Positions 19,672 through 27,651 of a stretch of DNA of 39,431 nucleotides are shown piece after piece; position 1 is the stretch's first letter; each line of letters opens with the position of its first letter. The stretch is taken from assembly GCA_021847995.1 (NCBI GenBank), contig JAJZNE010000088.1:1-39431 (forward strand), given 5' to 3'. The position numbers and the translations under genes were made by a program. The stretch is from Pseudomonadota bacterium. Its GTDB lineage: Bacteria; Pseudomonadota; Alphaproteobacteria; Acetobacterales; Acetobacteraceae. A model generated the notes under the pieces. The model made no database searches and was not told the DNA's origin. It worked only from the letters and a program-made list of their open reading frames with translations.

Positions 19672-20253
19672 TCAGCGGGCCTCCTGCCCCGCCATAACCT
19701 CGCGCGCCCGTCCCATGCGCGTCATTTCCTCGGCCAGCCACGGACGGCGGTCAAGCTGGCGGCGATAGACGCGATGCGCCGCCGCGACCAGCGTGCCGCC
19801 GCGCCCGAGCATGGCGTCGCCGAGTTCCACGATATGCAGGTTCGGCCACGCCTTCTCGCGGATGCGCAGCACCTCCGCCAGGATCGCCTCGGCATCGCGC
19901 TGCGGCAGGGCCTGCGCCAGGATCAGTGCCATCGCGGCGGTGGAACGGGAAATGCCGGCATGGCAATGCACCAGCAGATGCGCCGCCGGCGCCGGTTCGG
20001 CCAGCAGATCGCGGCCGAAGCCGAGCAGTTGCGCGACATGCGATTCCTGCGGCCCGTTCGTGCGTTCGGTATCCTCGATCACGTCGTGGAAGCGGAGTTC
20101 GAGCCTGCGGTGCTCGCCGAATGTTCCGAACGCATCCGGCACCGGCCATTCGGGATCGAGAATCGACAGCACGTGGCTGACGCCGGCTTCGTTGTGTCCC
20201 ACCAGTTCCTCGATGCCGCAGACGGTGATGCGGAAGGGGGCGATCGTCTCCAT
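19672..20253 (-). CDS. Protein-tyrosine-phosphatase-like protein
   Basis: A 193-residue cytosolic phosphatase of the dual-specificity/cysteine-phosphatase fold. The P-loop HCHAGISRST gives catalytic Cys97 and Arg103 (CX5R). An upstream HDVIED segment holds candidate general-acid Asp residues. Alphaproteobacterial proteins of this kind are usually annotated as tyrosine phosphatases, but no substrate is known. It lies 73 bp downstream of the GntR-type regulator on the same strand and may be co-transcribed with it. Confidence 0.87.
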   Translation of the reverse strand: METIAPFRITVCGIEELVGHNEAGVSHVLSILDPEWPVPDAFGTFGEHRRLELRFHDVIEDTERTNGPQESHVAQLLGFGRDLLAEPAPAAHLLVHCHAGISRSTAAMALILAQALPQRDAEAILAEVLRIREKAWPNLHIVELGDAMLGRGGTLVAAAHRVYRRQLDRRPWLAEEMTRMGRAREVMAGQEAR

Positions 20254-20326
20254 GCGGGCTGCTCCTGCTGCGCCGATGCTGGTGCATATAGCGCAGGATC
20301 GCGCCGTGCGCTGCCGATCGCAGCGC

Positions 20327-21109
20327 TCAGCCGCGCCGCAGACGCATCATCACGCCGGCACGGTCGGCCGGGTGGATGTCGCGCAGCACCGCCACTGCGC
20401 TGCCACCACGCCGCAGGAACCGGCGCCGCAGGATCAGGCATGCCGCGCCGCCGCGGGCGCCCAGATGCCGTGCCTGCGCCGGAGAGAGGACGCCGGCCGA
20501 TACCTCCTCCTCCACCTCCACGATGCTAACGCCGAGCAAGGCCTCCAGCGTCGCCGGCGTGATCTCCCCCGGCGGCGCGAGCGTCGCGGCCCGGGTGGCG
20601 AGCCACAGATCGAACCAGGAAAGCGGCCCCAGCGCCGCATCGGCGGCCATCCGCAACCCGCTCACCCGAAGCCACGCCGCACCCTCCACCGCGCCGGGCA
20701 GCATGGCGAGGTCGCTGTCCCCCTTCACTTGGCGCTGCCGTTCGATCACCAGCCGGGTCGGCAGGAGATAGACCCCGGCCGATCCGTCGATATGGGCGGA
20801 GATAGTGTAGCTCGCGCGAATGTCACTGGCAATCACACGCGCATGGCCGCCCCTGCTGCACGTGATCAGGCCGAGATCGACCAGCTTACGCAGCGCCGCC
20901 CGTACCGCCGCGATGCCGCAGCGCTGCGCCGCCGCGATCTCGGCCACCGCCGGAAGTTCGCTGCCGATCTGATGCCGCCCGTCCATGATTTCGGCGGCGA
21001 GAGCATGCGCAAGGCGGGCGGCGCGGCTGAGCGCGGTCCCGGGCCGCACAGCCACCGCGCCGCCGCGGCGGGCTGCCATGGCCTGTTCGGGCGGCGGATC
21101 GGGCGGCAT
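20327..21109 (-). CDS. GntR/HutC-family transcriptional regulator
   Basis: A 260-residue DNA-binding protein. The N-terminal winged helix-turn-helix (about residues 25-95) is visible as LAHALAAEIMDGRHQIGSELP, IAAAQRCGIAAVRAALRKLVD and LGLITCSRGGHARV. The remainder is a UTRA-like effector domain of the HutC subgroup, which binds small metabolites. I start at ATG 21109; an in-frame GTG at 21121 sits only one base from the GGGAG site. It lies near the sugar-acid genes at 21598-25391, which could be its targets, but an unrelated DUF6496 gene intervenes, so that link is weak. Confidence 0.87.
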   Translation of the reverse strand: MPPDPPPEQAMAARRGGAVAVRPGTALSRAARLAHALAAEIMDGRHQIGSELPAVAEIAAAQRCGIAAVRAALRKLVDLGLITCSRGGHARVIASDIRASYTISAHIDGSAGVYLLPTRLVIERQRQVKGDSDLAMLPGAVEGAAWLRVSGLRMAADAALGPLSWFDLWLATRAATLAPPGEITPATLEALLGVSIVEVEEEVSAGVLSPAQARHLGARGGAACLILRRRFLRRGGSAVAVLRDIHPADRAGVMMRLRRG

Positions 21110-21223
21110 GCCGGCACACACTCCCGTTCACGGCGTCGTTGTGCCGTGCACGTTACATGCGACTGCCGCGGCGGCATACCCCTATCGCAATGACGCCCTC
21201 CGTGCGGCGCGCGGCACCGGGTT

Positions 21224-21541
21224 TCAGCTCTGATCGGCGAGGGCGCGGGCCAGGGCGTCCTTGCTCATCCGTGCGCGGCCGGGAATGCCGCGCCGCTTCG
21301 CCTCCTGGTAAAGCTCCGCCCGGCTGCGTCCTTCGGCTTCGGCGCTGGCCGCGCTGCGCGCCCGGTTGCGCCGCTGTTGCGCCGGCGACTGGCTGCGCGA
21401 TGCGCCGGCCTCCGACAAGCCGATCGCCACCGCCTGGCGTGGATTCCTCACCGTACGGCCGTGGCTTTCCAGATCGCCATGCTTGAACTCATGCATCACG
21501 CGGCTGATCGTCTTTTTTTGTGTTTCATCCTGCCGGGCCAT
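21224..21541 (-). CDS. DUF6496-type protein with SAP-like C-terminus
   Basis: A 105-residue basic protein. The N-terminal half carries the DUF6496 pattern: TISRVMHEFKHGDLESHGRT, then NPRQAVAIGLSEAG. The C-terminal half contains ELYQEAKRRGIPGRARMSKDAL, which resembles the SAP/Rho-N helix-extension-helix nucleic-acid-binding motif. A nucleoid-associated or RNA-binding role is a guess from composition and the SAP-like segment. It stands alone between the GntR gene and the oxidase gene, 56 bp from the latter's stop. Confidence 0.82.
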   Translation of the reverse strand: MARQDETQKKTISRVMHEFKHGDLESHGRTVRNPRQAVAIGLSEAGASRSQSPAQQRRNRARSAASAEAEGRSRAELYQEAKRRGIPGRARMSKDALARALADQS

Positions 21542-21597
21542 GCCTCGCCCTCCCTGTGTTGCTGGCGACGCCGGCAGGCCAACGCCCGGCGGGCGGG

Positions 21598-22977
21598 TCA
21601 GTTCAGGAACATCTTGCCCGGATTGAGGATGCCGCGCGGATCGAGCGTCGCCTTCAGCGAGCGCATCACTGCCAGCGTCTCGGCACCGTGCTCCTGCTCC
21701 AGGAATGCCCGCTTACCGATGCCCACCCCATGCTCCCCGCTGCTCGAACCGCCAAGGGCGAGGGCGCGGGCGACGATGCGGCGATCGAGCGCCCAGGCGC
21801 GCTCCAGCGCGTCCGGCTCCGGCGGGACCAGAATCAGGGCGTGGAAATTGCCATCCCCGACATGGCCAACGATCGGCGCGGTGAAGCCGGAGTCGAGAAT
21901 GTCCCGCTTGGCGCCCAGAACCGCCTCGGCAAGGCGGGAAATCGGCACGATCGTATCGGTGGTCAGGCCCTTGTGGCCCGGTTTCATCGCCATGCTTGCC
22001 CAGTACGCATCGTGCCGCGCCTGCCACAGCCGGGTGCGCGCCGCCGCGTCGGTGGCCCAGCGGAAACCGCCCGCACCATAGCCGGAGGCGATCTCCTCCG
22101 CCGCCTGGGCCTGTTCGGCGACCGCGGCCTCGGTGCCGTGGAACTCGAACAGCAGCGTCGGCTGGGCGACAAGACCGTCGAGCTTGGAGAAGGCGATGCA
22201 GGCACCCATCTGCACCTCGTCCAGCAACTCGATGCGGGCGACCGGAATGCCCGCCTGCATCACCGCAATCACCGTCTCGACCGCGCCGTCGAGCGTCGCG
22301 AAATGGCAGGTCGCGGCGCTCATTGCCTCCGGAATCCCGTGCAGACGAAGCTGGATTTCGGTGATGACGCCGAGCGTGCCCTCGGAGCCGATGAACAGCC
22401 GCGTCAGGTCGTAGCCGGTGGCCGATTTGCGCACCCGCCCGCCCGGGCGGATGACCCGCCCGTCGGCGAGTACGACGGTCAGGCCGAGCACGTTTTCGCG
22501 GATGGTGCCGTAGCGGACGGCGTTGGTGCCGCTGGCGCGAGTCGCGCACATGCCGCCGATCGTGCATTCGCTGCCGGGATCGACGGGGAAGAACAGTCCC
22601 TGGTCGCGCAGGTTCGCGTTCAGCGCCTGCCGCGTCACCCCCGCTTCCACCCGGCAGTCCATGTCCGGCTGGTTGACTTCCAGCACCCGCGTCATCCGGG
22701 CCAGATCGAGGCTGATGCCGCCGCGCACCGGCGTGACATGCCCCTCCAGCGACGTGCCGGCGCCGAACGGCGTGACCGGCACGCCATGGGCGTGGCAGAG
22801 CGCCAGCAACCGCGCCACCTCCTCCGTCGTCTCGGCAAATACGACGGCGTCCGGCAGCCGGGGCGGCTGCGCGTCCTCGCCATGGCTGTGCTGCTCGCGC
22901 AGTGCCGGATTGCGTGTGATGCGCTCACCCAGAAAGCCGGCGGCATCGGCGATCACGGTTTCGACAGGGCTTGACAT
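21598..22977 (-). CDS. FAD-linked D-2-hydroxyacid dehydrogenase (GlcD/D-lactate dehydrogenase type)
   Basis: A 459-residue flavoenzyme oxidising a D-2-hydroxy acid such as glycolate or D-lactate. The FAD-binding PCMH domain is seen in VPVTPFGAGTSLEGHVTPVRG, PGSECTIGGMCATRASGTNA and RYGTIRENVLGL. The C-terminal oxidase domain shows VGHVGDGNFHALI and GEHGVGIGKR, the usual His and flavin-contact motifs. I start at ATG 22977 (GGGAG ribosome site); the longer frame to 23118 adds Arg/Cys-rich residues unlike the family. It diverges from the aldolase gene, 91 bp apart, so the three genes probably share a control region. Confidence 0.92.
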   Translation of the reverse strand: MSSPVETVIADAAGFLGERITRNPALREQHSHGEDAQPPRLPDAVVFAETTEEVARLLALCHAHGVPVTPFGAGTSLEGHVTPVRGGISLDLARMTRVLEVNQPDMDCRVEAGVTRQALNANLRDQGLFFPVDPGSECTIGGMCATRASGTNAVRYGTIRENVLGLTVVLADGRVIRPGGRVRKSATGYDLTRLFIGSEGTLGVITEIQLRLHGIPEAMSAATCHFATLDGAVETVIAVMQAGIPVARIELLDEVQMGACIAFSKLDGLVAQPTLLFEFHGTEAAVAEQAQAAEEIASGYGAGGFRWATDAAARTRLWQARHDAYWASMAMKPGHKGLTTDTIVPISRLAEAVLGAKRDILDSGFTAPIVGHVGDGNFHALILVPPEPDALERAWALDRRIVARALALGGSSSGEHGVGIGKRAFLEQEHGAETLAVMRSLKATLDPRGILNPGKMFLN

Positions 22978-23068
22978 GCGAAGCTCCCAGGGCTGCGGCC
23001 GCGCGAATTGACCGCGCCCCGCCCGGCGCCTAGCGTGGCGGGCGCAACAGGCGGGGAAGCGCGCGGAC

Positions 23069-23842
23069 ATGGCCAACAACGTCAAGCAGATCTGGGCCGC
23101 AGGCAAGGCCGTGGTCAATGGCTGGCTCGCGATCCCGTCCGGCTTCTCGGCCGAGGTGATGGCGCAGTGCGGGTTCGATTCCGTTACAGTCGATCTGCAA
23201 CATGGCGTGCAGGACTACCACTCGATGGTCGCCTGCTTCCAGGCGATGCAGCCGCACCCGGTGACGCCGATGGTGCGCGTGCCATGGAATGAGCCGGGGA
23301 TCATCGGCAAGGTGCTGGACGCCGGGGCCTACGGCGTGATCTGCCCGATGGTCAACACCCGCGACCAGGCCGAGGCTTTCGTCGCCGCCTGCAAGTATCC
23401 GCCCGCCGGCACGCGCAGCAACGGCCCGATCCGCATGGTCGCCTATGGCGTGCCGAGCAGCTACCAGCAGACCGCGAACGAGGAAACGCTGTGCATCCCG
23501 ATGATCGAAACACGGGAAGCGGTGGCGAACCTCGACGCCATTCTGGACGTGCCGGGCATCGCCGGCGTCTATATCGGGCCATCCGACCTCGGCTTCTCAC
23601 ACGGGCTGGTGCCCCGCCTCGACCGTGACGAGCCTGAGATGCTGGCGATCTACGACCGGGTGATCGCCGCCTGCAAGGCGCGCGGCCTCTATGCCGGCAT
23701 CCATACCGGCACCCCTTCCTACGCCGTGCGCGCGATCGAGATGGGGTTCCGGCTGGTCACGGTCGCCAACGATTCCGGCCTCATGGCGATGGCGGCCCGC
23801 AACGCCGTCTCCCACATCCGCCATGACAGCAGGATTGCCTGA
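23069..23842 (+). CDS. HpcH/HpaI-family aldolase
   Basis: A 257-residue class II (metal-dependent) aldolase of the 2-keto-3-deoxy acid type, which cleaves 2-keto-4-hydroxy acids to pyruvate and an aldehyde. Family residues include His45 in VDLQHG (catalytic base), Arg70 in MVRVPWN, the metal-binding Glu in PMIET and Asp in GPSDLGFS. Family members include HpaI, GarL and RhmA. Combined with the adjacent UxaA-type dehydratase this suggests breakdown of a sugar acid. The gap to the next gene is 22 bp, consistent with one operon. Confidence 0.92.
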   Translation: MANNVKQIWAAGKAVVNGWLAIPSGFSAEVMAQCGFDSVTVDLQHGVQDYHSMVACFQAMQPHPVTPMVRVPWNEPGIIGKVLDAGAYGVICPMVNTRDQAEAFVAACKYPPAGTRSNGPIRMVAYGVPSSYQQTANEETLCIPMIETREAVANLDAILDVPGIAGVYIGPSDLGFSHGLVPRLDRDEPEMLAIYDRVIAACKARGLYAGIHTGTPSYAVRAIEMGFRLVTVANDSGLMAMAARNAVSHIRHDSRIA

Positions 23843-23864
23843 CCCCGTCGCCGGAGTATCCGCC

Positions 23865-25391
23865 ATGCCCGCCCCGCCCCCCGTGATCCGCCTGCATCCT
23901 GATGACGGCGTGGTGATCGCCCGCGCGACGCTGCTGCCGGGTGCCCCGGTGGCCGAAGGGGTGGCGGCAGCGACGCGCATCCCTGCAGGACACAAGGTCG
24001 CGGTCCGCGCGCATGCGCCGGGCGAGCCGATCCGGCGCTACGGCCAGATCATCGGCTTTGCCACGGCACCGATCGCACCGGGCGAGCATGTGCATGTCCA
24101 CAATTGCGGCATGGGCGACTTCGCCAAGGACTATGCCTTCGGCGTCGATGCGCAGCCGACCGCGTATCTCGACCCGCCGGCGACGTTCCAGGGCATTCTG
24201 CGGCCGGACGGGCGCGTCGCCACGCGCAACTATATCGGCATCCTGACCAGCGTGAACTGTTCCGCGCACGTCGCGGATGTGGTGGCCGACTATTTCAAGC
24301 GCAATCCCTATTCCGGCGCCGATCCGCTGGCGGACTATCCCAACGTCGATGGCGTCGTCGCCCTGACCCACAAGACCGGCTGCGGCATGACGATAGGTGA
24401 GCCGCTGACGCTGCTGCGCCGCACGCTCGGCGGCTTCGCCCGCCACGTCAATTTCCACAGCGTCATCGTGCTCGGCCTCGGCTGCGAAGTGAACCAGATC
24501 GGCGGATTGATGGACGAACAGCGGCTCGCCGGCCGGCTGCGCCGGATGGACATCCAGGAAATGGGCGGCAGCCGCAAGACCGTCGCCGCGGGCATCGACT
24601 TCGTGAAGGAGGCGTTGCAGGACGCCAACCGCGTGACGCGCACCGCCGTACCGGTGAGCAACCTGACCGTGGCGCTGCAATGCGGCGGCTCGGACGGCTA
24701 TTCCGGCGTCTCCGCCAACCCCGCGCTGGGGGCGGCGAGCGATCTGATCGTCCGCCACGGCGGCACCGTGATCCTGTCCGAGACGCCCGAGACCTACGGC
24801 GCCGAGCATCTGCTGACGCGGCGTGCCGTGTCGCGCGAGGCCGGCGAGAAGTTGGTCGCACTGATGCGCTGGTGGGAAGAATACACGCAGCGCGAGGGGG
24901 CGGAGATGAACGCCAACCCCTCGCCCGGCAACAAGGCCGGCGGCCTGACCACGATTCTCGAAAAATCGCTCGGCGCGATGGCGAAATGCGGCAGCACCAA
25001 CCTGGTCGATGTAGTGCGCTACGCCGAACCGGTGACGGCACGCGGCTTCGTGTTCATGGATACCCCCGGCTACGACCCGGTGGCAGCGACCGGACAGGTG
25101 GCGGGCGGCGCCAACCTGGTGTGCTTCACCACCGGGCGCGGCAGCGTCTTCGGCTGCAAGCCGGCCCCGTCGATCAAGCTCGCCACCAACTCGCCGATGT
25201 ACCAGCGCATGCAGGACGACATGGACGTAAATTGCGGCACCATCCTGGATGGCGATGAAACGGTGCAGGCCTGCGGCGCGCGCATCTTCGACCTGATCCT
25301 GCGTGTCGCAGGCGGCGAGCGGACAAAGAGCGAGGCCTTCGATTTCGGTAGCGCGGAATTCGCGCCCTGGCAGATCGGCGCGACAATGTAG
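23865..25391 (+). CDS. UxaA-family altronate/galactarate-type dehydratase
   Basis: A 508-residue hydrolyase. Residues 1-95 form the SAF domain, with GHKVAVRAHAPGEPIRRYGQ and IAPGEHVHVHN. The catalytic part follows, with GRVATRNYIGI, the Cys-containing THKTGCGM and LGLGCEVNQ, and the C-terminal GGANLVCFTTGRGSVFG. UxaA and GarD fuse or split these two domains; here both are in one chain, as in GarD and fused UxaA. The substrate (altronate, galactarate, glucarate or another) cannot be fixed from sequence. I start at ATG 23865 with a GGAG site; the frame upstream runs into the aldolase gene. Confidence 0.9.
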   Translation: MPAPPPVIRLHPDDGVVIARATLLPGAPVAEGVAAATRIPAGHKVAVRAHAPGEPIRRYGQIIGFATAPIAPGEHVHVHNCGMGDFAKDYAFGVDAQPTAYLDPPATFQGILRPDGRVATRNYIGILTSVNCSAHVADVVADYFKRNPYSGADPLADYPNVDGVVALTHKTGCGMTIGEPLTLLRRTLGGFARHVNFHSVIVLGLGCEVNQIGGLMDEQRLAGRLRRMDIQEMGGSRKTVAAGIDFVKEALQDANRVTRTAVPVSNLTVALQCGGSDGYSGVSANPALGAASDLIVRHGGTVILSETPETYGAEHLLTRRAVSREAGEKLVALMRWWEEYTQREGAEMNANPSPGNKAGGLTTILEKSLGAMAKCGSTNLVDVVRYAEPVTARGFVFMDTPGYDPVAATGQVAGGANLVCFTTGRGSVFGCKPAPSIKLATNSPMYQRMQDDMDVNCGTILDGDETVQACGARIFDLILRVAGGERTKSEAFDFGSAEFAPWQIGATM

Positions 25392-25962
25392 TGGGGCGGT
25401 GCCGGCGGGACCATCAGCGGCAGCGCTGACGACGCCCCCGGCGCACAGTTGGCAAGCCGCCGGTTTCGGCACGGGCGGCAATGCGGCACGCTGTAACGGG
25501 GTCGTGTGCCACGTCGTTCGGTTCACTTTTGGTCGGACCTGCCTCGTGCATCCCTCCCTTGCGCAGAAGCCGGCGAGGAGGTGCATGGCCGGGCGCTCGC
25601 AGCTGTTTGGCATGAGGAAGGTTCACGCTCATGAATCCCCTCATTTTGAATTTAAAAATAGTCTGTGATGGCTCGCAGTGATTTATGCACAAGGGATCAT
25701 TTCTGATAAGATGCACGCCGTTCCGCCAGGAGGTCCCTTCCAGGTCGAACTGCCCGACGACGGCAGCGATTGTTCAATCCGGCTTGTATCATAATGCATT
25801 GAAAAGACATGTGAAAAATGAGGGGATGATTGAGGGGGTCACGGACCCGCCTGCAATGCGTCCGGCTCCGTTTGCGGATGCCGGCGAACATGTCCACGAG
25901 ACACCTCATCGGGACGAGCGTGCGCTGTCGGCGTCGCTGCGGCAATCCGGCGCATCTGCCGG
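25392..25962. other. 571-bp gene-free region with unusually AT-rich centre
   Basis: No credible gene is present. The longest ORFs (plus 25685-25972, minus 25414-25716) lack ribosome sites and family resemblance. The section at 25635-25827 is clearly more AT-rich than its surroundings and is bounded by an inverted repeat listed separately. The rest, 25392-25620 and 25840-25962, has normal high GC with no obvious terminator. Confidence 0.5.
25635..25827. repeat. 193-bp segment bounded by a 13-bp perfect inverted repeat (MITE-like or regulatory)
   Basis: ATCCCCTCATTTT at 25635-25647 is exactly matched by its reverse complement AAAATGAGGGGAT at 25815-25827. The interior is AT-rich for this genome and has no convincing ORF. 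Short non-coding segments with terminal inverted repeats are typical of miniature transposable elements, but I see no clear target-site duplication. A long-range stem or a regulator site pair is the alternative. Confidence 0.5.
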
Positions 25963-26868
25963 CTACCAGTGATGCGGGGTATAGAGGCTGATCCTGATAT
26001 GGAACAAGAATCCCCAGTCGTAGCGCCTTCCCTGGCCGTAAACCTGCTGTAACACAGGCAGCAGGGCGGTGAACGCCACCCCGTAGCCGGAGGTGCTCCA
26101 GTCGAGGCCGGGATCGACCAGCCATAACTGTCCGCCGGTGCCGGGCGCGGAGGCGCCGGCGGCGCGGTTCGGCCGGGCGCTGGAGAAATTCGTCTCAAAC
26201 GACGCGAACAACTCGCCCGGGATGTTCGGGGTGATGCGGGTCGGCCACAGCACGTAATGGAAGGCCGCATTTGCCAGGAATGTGTTGCCGAATTGGTATC
26301 CGGCGCCGGGGATGTAGTCCCGGTATTCGATTTCGGCTTCGGCATTCCAGTACAAGGTCTGCCACGAACTGGTCAGCGCCGCCCGCCCGCCCCAGTTTCC
26401 CGTTCCCGGCTGCTCGGAACGCCGGATCGCCGGATTGCTGTCATCCATGCCGGTTGGGATGGCAAGGCCGATCAGGGGTGCGACGCGGAGCGTCGAGCCG
26501 ATCCCGTCGAGCTGATAGACCGTATAGCGCGCCTCCTGGATGGTATCGCCTGCGCCCACCGCCGTCAGCCGCACCGTTTTTCCGCCGGCCGTCGCATCGG
26601 TCGCGGTCCAGACCGGTTGGTAGGTCTGGGTAATGAGCGCGAGCTGCGACGTGATGCCATACACGAGCACGCCCTGCGTCGCGAGGTTCTGATACCCACC
26701 GCCGGCGGTGCTCAGCGTGGGATTTTCCATCAACACCACGTTTCCGGCCGAAATCGGGGAAGCGCCCGGAAACGTCAGTTGGGCGCGCGCTGGATGACAT
26801 ATTGTTTCACCGCCGAGCAGCAAAAGCGCGGCAGCGCCCGCGGTGCCGCAGCGGCGGCGCCCCGTCAT
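25963..26868 (-). CDS. Predicted outer-membrane beta-barrel protein paired with an HMA-like gene
   Basis: A 301-residue exported protein. The signal peptide ends at PARA before QLTFPG. The body alternates strands and Gly/Asn turns (LVYGITSQLALITQTYQPVW, LRVAPLIGLAIPTGMDD, YWNAEAEIEYRDY), in the style of MetA-pathway/phenol-type outer-membrane barrels. It ends LYTPHHW, with a C-terminal aromatic as Bam-inserted barrels require. It lies 64 bp downstream of the Cys-less HMA-like gene on the same strand. It is similar in plan, but not visibly in sequence, to the barrel at 8542-9450. Confidence 0.72.
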   Translation of the reverse strand: MTGRRRCGTAGAAALLLLGGETICHPARAQLTFPGASPISAGNVVLMENPTLSTAGGGYQNLATQGVLVYGITSQLALITQTYQPVWTATDATAGGKTVRLTAVGAGDTIQEARYTVYQLDGIGSTLRVAPLIGLAIPTGMDDSNPAIRRSEQPGTGNWGGRAALTSSWQTLYWNAEAEIEYRDYIPGAGYQFGNTFLANAAFHYVLWPTRITPNIPGELFASFETNFSSARPNRAAGASAPGTGGQLWLVDPGLDWSTSGYGVAFTALLPVLQQVYGQGRRYDWGFLFHIRISLYTPHHW

Positions 26869-26932
26869 GCCGCCATGCCACCCGTCATCCTGGGCGCAAA
26901 GCCGGACCTTTGCCGGTGGGGACGGTCAGGCT

Positions 26933-27301
26933 TCAATCCTCATGGTCTCCGCCTGGGGCCTTCCAGCGGATCGACCCCGGCGTATAGCTGGCGTTGAAGA
27001 TCGCCTGGCGGATGTCCTCGTCGGTTACACGCGCGTCGGGCCTGAGCCGCAGGTCGGCGACGCCGCTGCTCAGATCGAACGTGACCTTCTGCACGCCGGG
27101 AATCTGCCCGAGACGTTTGAGCAGGCCGAAGACCGAGAAGGGCGTTGCGACACCCTTGACGATGACGAGTGCCTCCTTGGCCGGCGTCGGCTGGGCAGCG
27201 ACGGTGCGTGGCGTGGGCGGCAGGATGGCGCAAGACAGGGCACAAATGGACAGCGATCTTGCGATCCTGAGAGTGACAGAGCCGACCACCGCATCACCCA
27301 T
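26933..27301 (-). CDS. Exported HMA-like domain protein lacking the metal-binding CXXC
   Basis: A 122-residue protein with an N-terminal hydrophobic export segment (about residues 12-36, Cys-containing) and one ferredoxin-like HMA domain. The domain reads ALVIVKGVATPFSVFGLLKRL, then IPGVQKVTFDLSSGVADLRL, then VTDEDIRQAIFNASYTPGSI. In ordinary HMA domains of this subtype the loop carries CPFC; here Thr53 and Ser56 take both Cys positions (GVATPFSVFG, 50-59). The fold is therefore recognisable but the usual Cu/Hg site is gone. It is followed by an outer-membrane barrel gene. A protein-protein or non-thiol ligand role is inference. Confidence 0.75.
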   Translation of the reverse strand: MGDAVVGSVTLRIARSLSICALSCAILPPTPRTVAAQPTPAKEALVIVKGVATPFSVFGLLKRLGQIPGVQKVTFDLSSGVADLRLRPDARVTDEDIRQAIFNASYTPGSIRWKAPGGDHED

Positions 27302-27419
27302 CGACGAACATCCGCGCCTTCGATCGACTTTCGCGGAGTCGCTTCCGAGCCGGTCCCCGGTGCTCTACCGCTCGATGCCGGGCTGGGCCTTGCCCGGCCC
27401 CGGCTGGGGCGCAGGCTAA

Positions 27420-27437
27420 CCGTCATAAATCTGTCAT
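27420..27437 (+). promoter_or_regulatory. Near-consensus PhoB box
   Basis: CCGTCATAAATCTGTCAT matches the E. coli PhoB-box consensus CTGTCATAAATCTGTCAT at 17 of 18 positions: two direct CTGTCAT half-sites separated by AAAT. The plus-strand orientation faces a region with no plus-strand gene. A weak -10-like TCAAAT follows at 27445-27450, seven bases after the box. The nearest gene start is that of the HMA-like gene on the minus strand, 119 bases away. Regulation by phosphate limitation is therefore possible, but the target is not clear. Confidence 0.45.
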
Positions 27438-27595
27438 ACAAGCTTCAAATCTGCCCACTCGGCTTCATCCGCCAGCAATCTGACTATCGTGAGCGACCGG
27501 GCACGCCGTCCGCACCCGCTCACCGCCGCGCGACCCATACCACGGGCAGCCAAGTGGAAATTTCGATCGGCCGGCAGCACCGTCACCCCTGCGCC
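27434..27595 (-). pseudogene. Fragment of a LivF-type ABC ATPase C-terminus
   Basis: The minus strand encodes 53 residues plus a stop that align without any gap to the last 53 residues of LivF (31323-32024), by my count about 29 of 53 identical. Shared blocks are GAGVTVL, NFH, RAAV and LLADEA before the stop. Resemblance ends abruptly upstream of GAGVTVL, and there is no Walker A, signature or start, so it cannot work as an ATPase. It lies on the far side of pqiABC from the intact livF, in the same orientation. Confidence 0.7.
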
Positions 27596-27651
27596 GGCCG
27601 GCGACAACGCCGGACGAAGGCGAAGGCCGGCGGACCTGCGAAACGGTGCAG

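Larger units (their letters stand above)
27302..27651. other. Intergenic region holding a Pho-box-like site and a livF fragment
   Basis: These 350 bases separate the HMA-like gene's start from the pqiC stop. 27420-27437 matches the PhoB box; 27434-27595 is a fragment of a LivF-type ATPase gene. Both are listed separately. 27302-27419 and 27596-27651 contain nothing I recognise. Confidence 0.5.

Noticed and set aside
25414..25716. 100-codon minus-strand ORF in the gene-free region
   Set aside because: No ribosome site, mixed composition, and no recognisable domain.
25685..25972. 95-codon plus-strand ORF in the gene-free region
   Set aside because: No ribosome site and no family resemblance; it runs across one arm of the inverted repeat.
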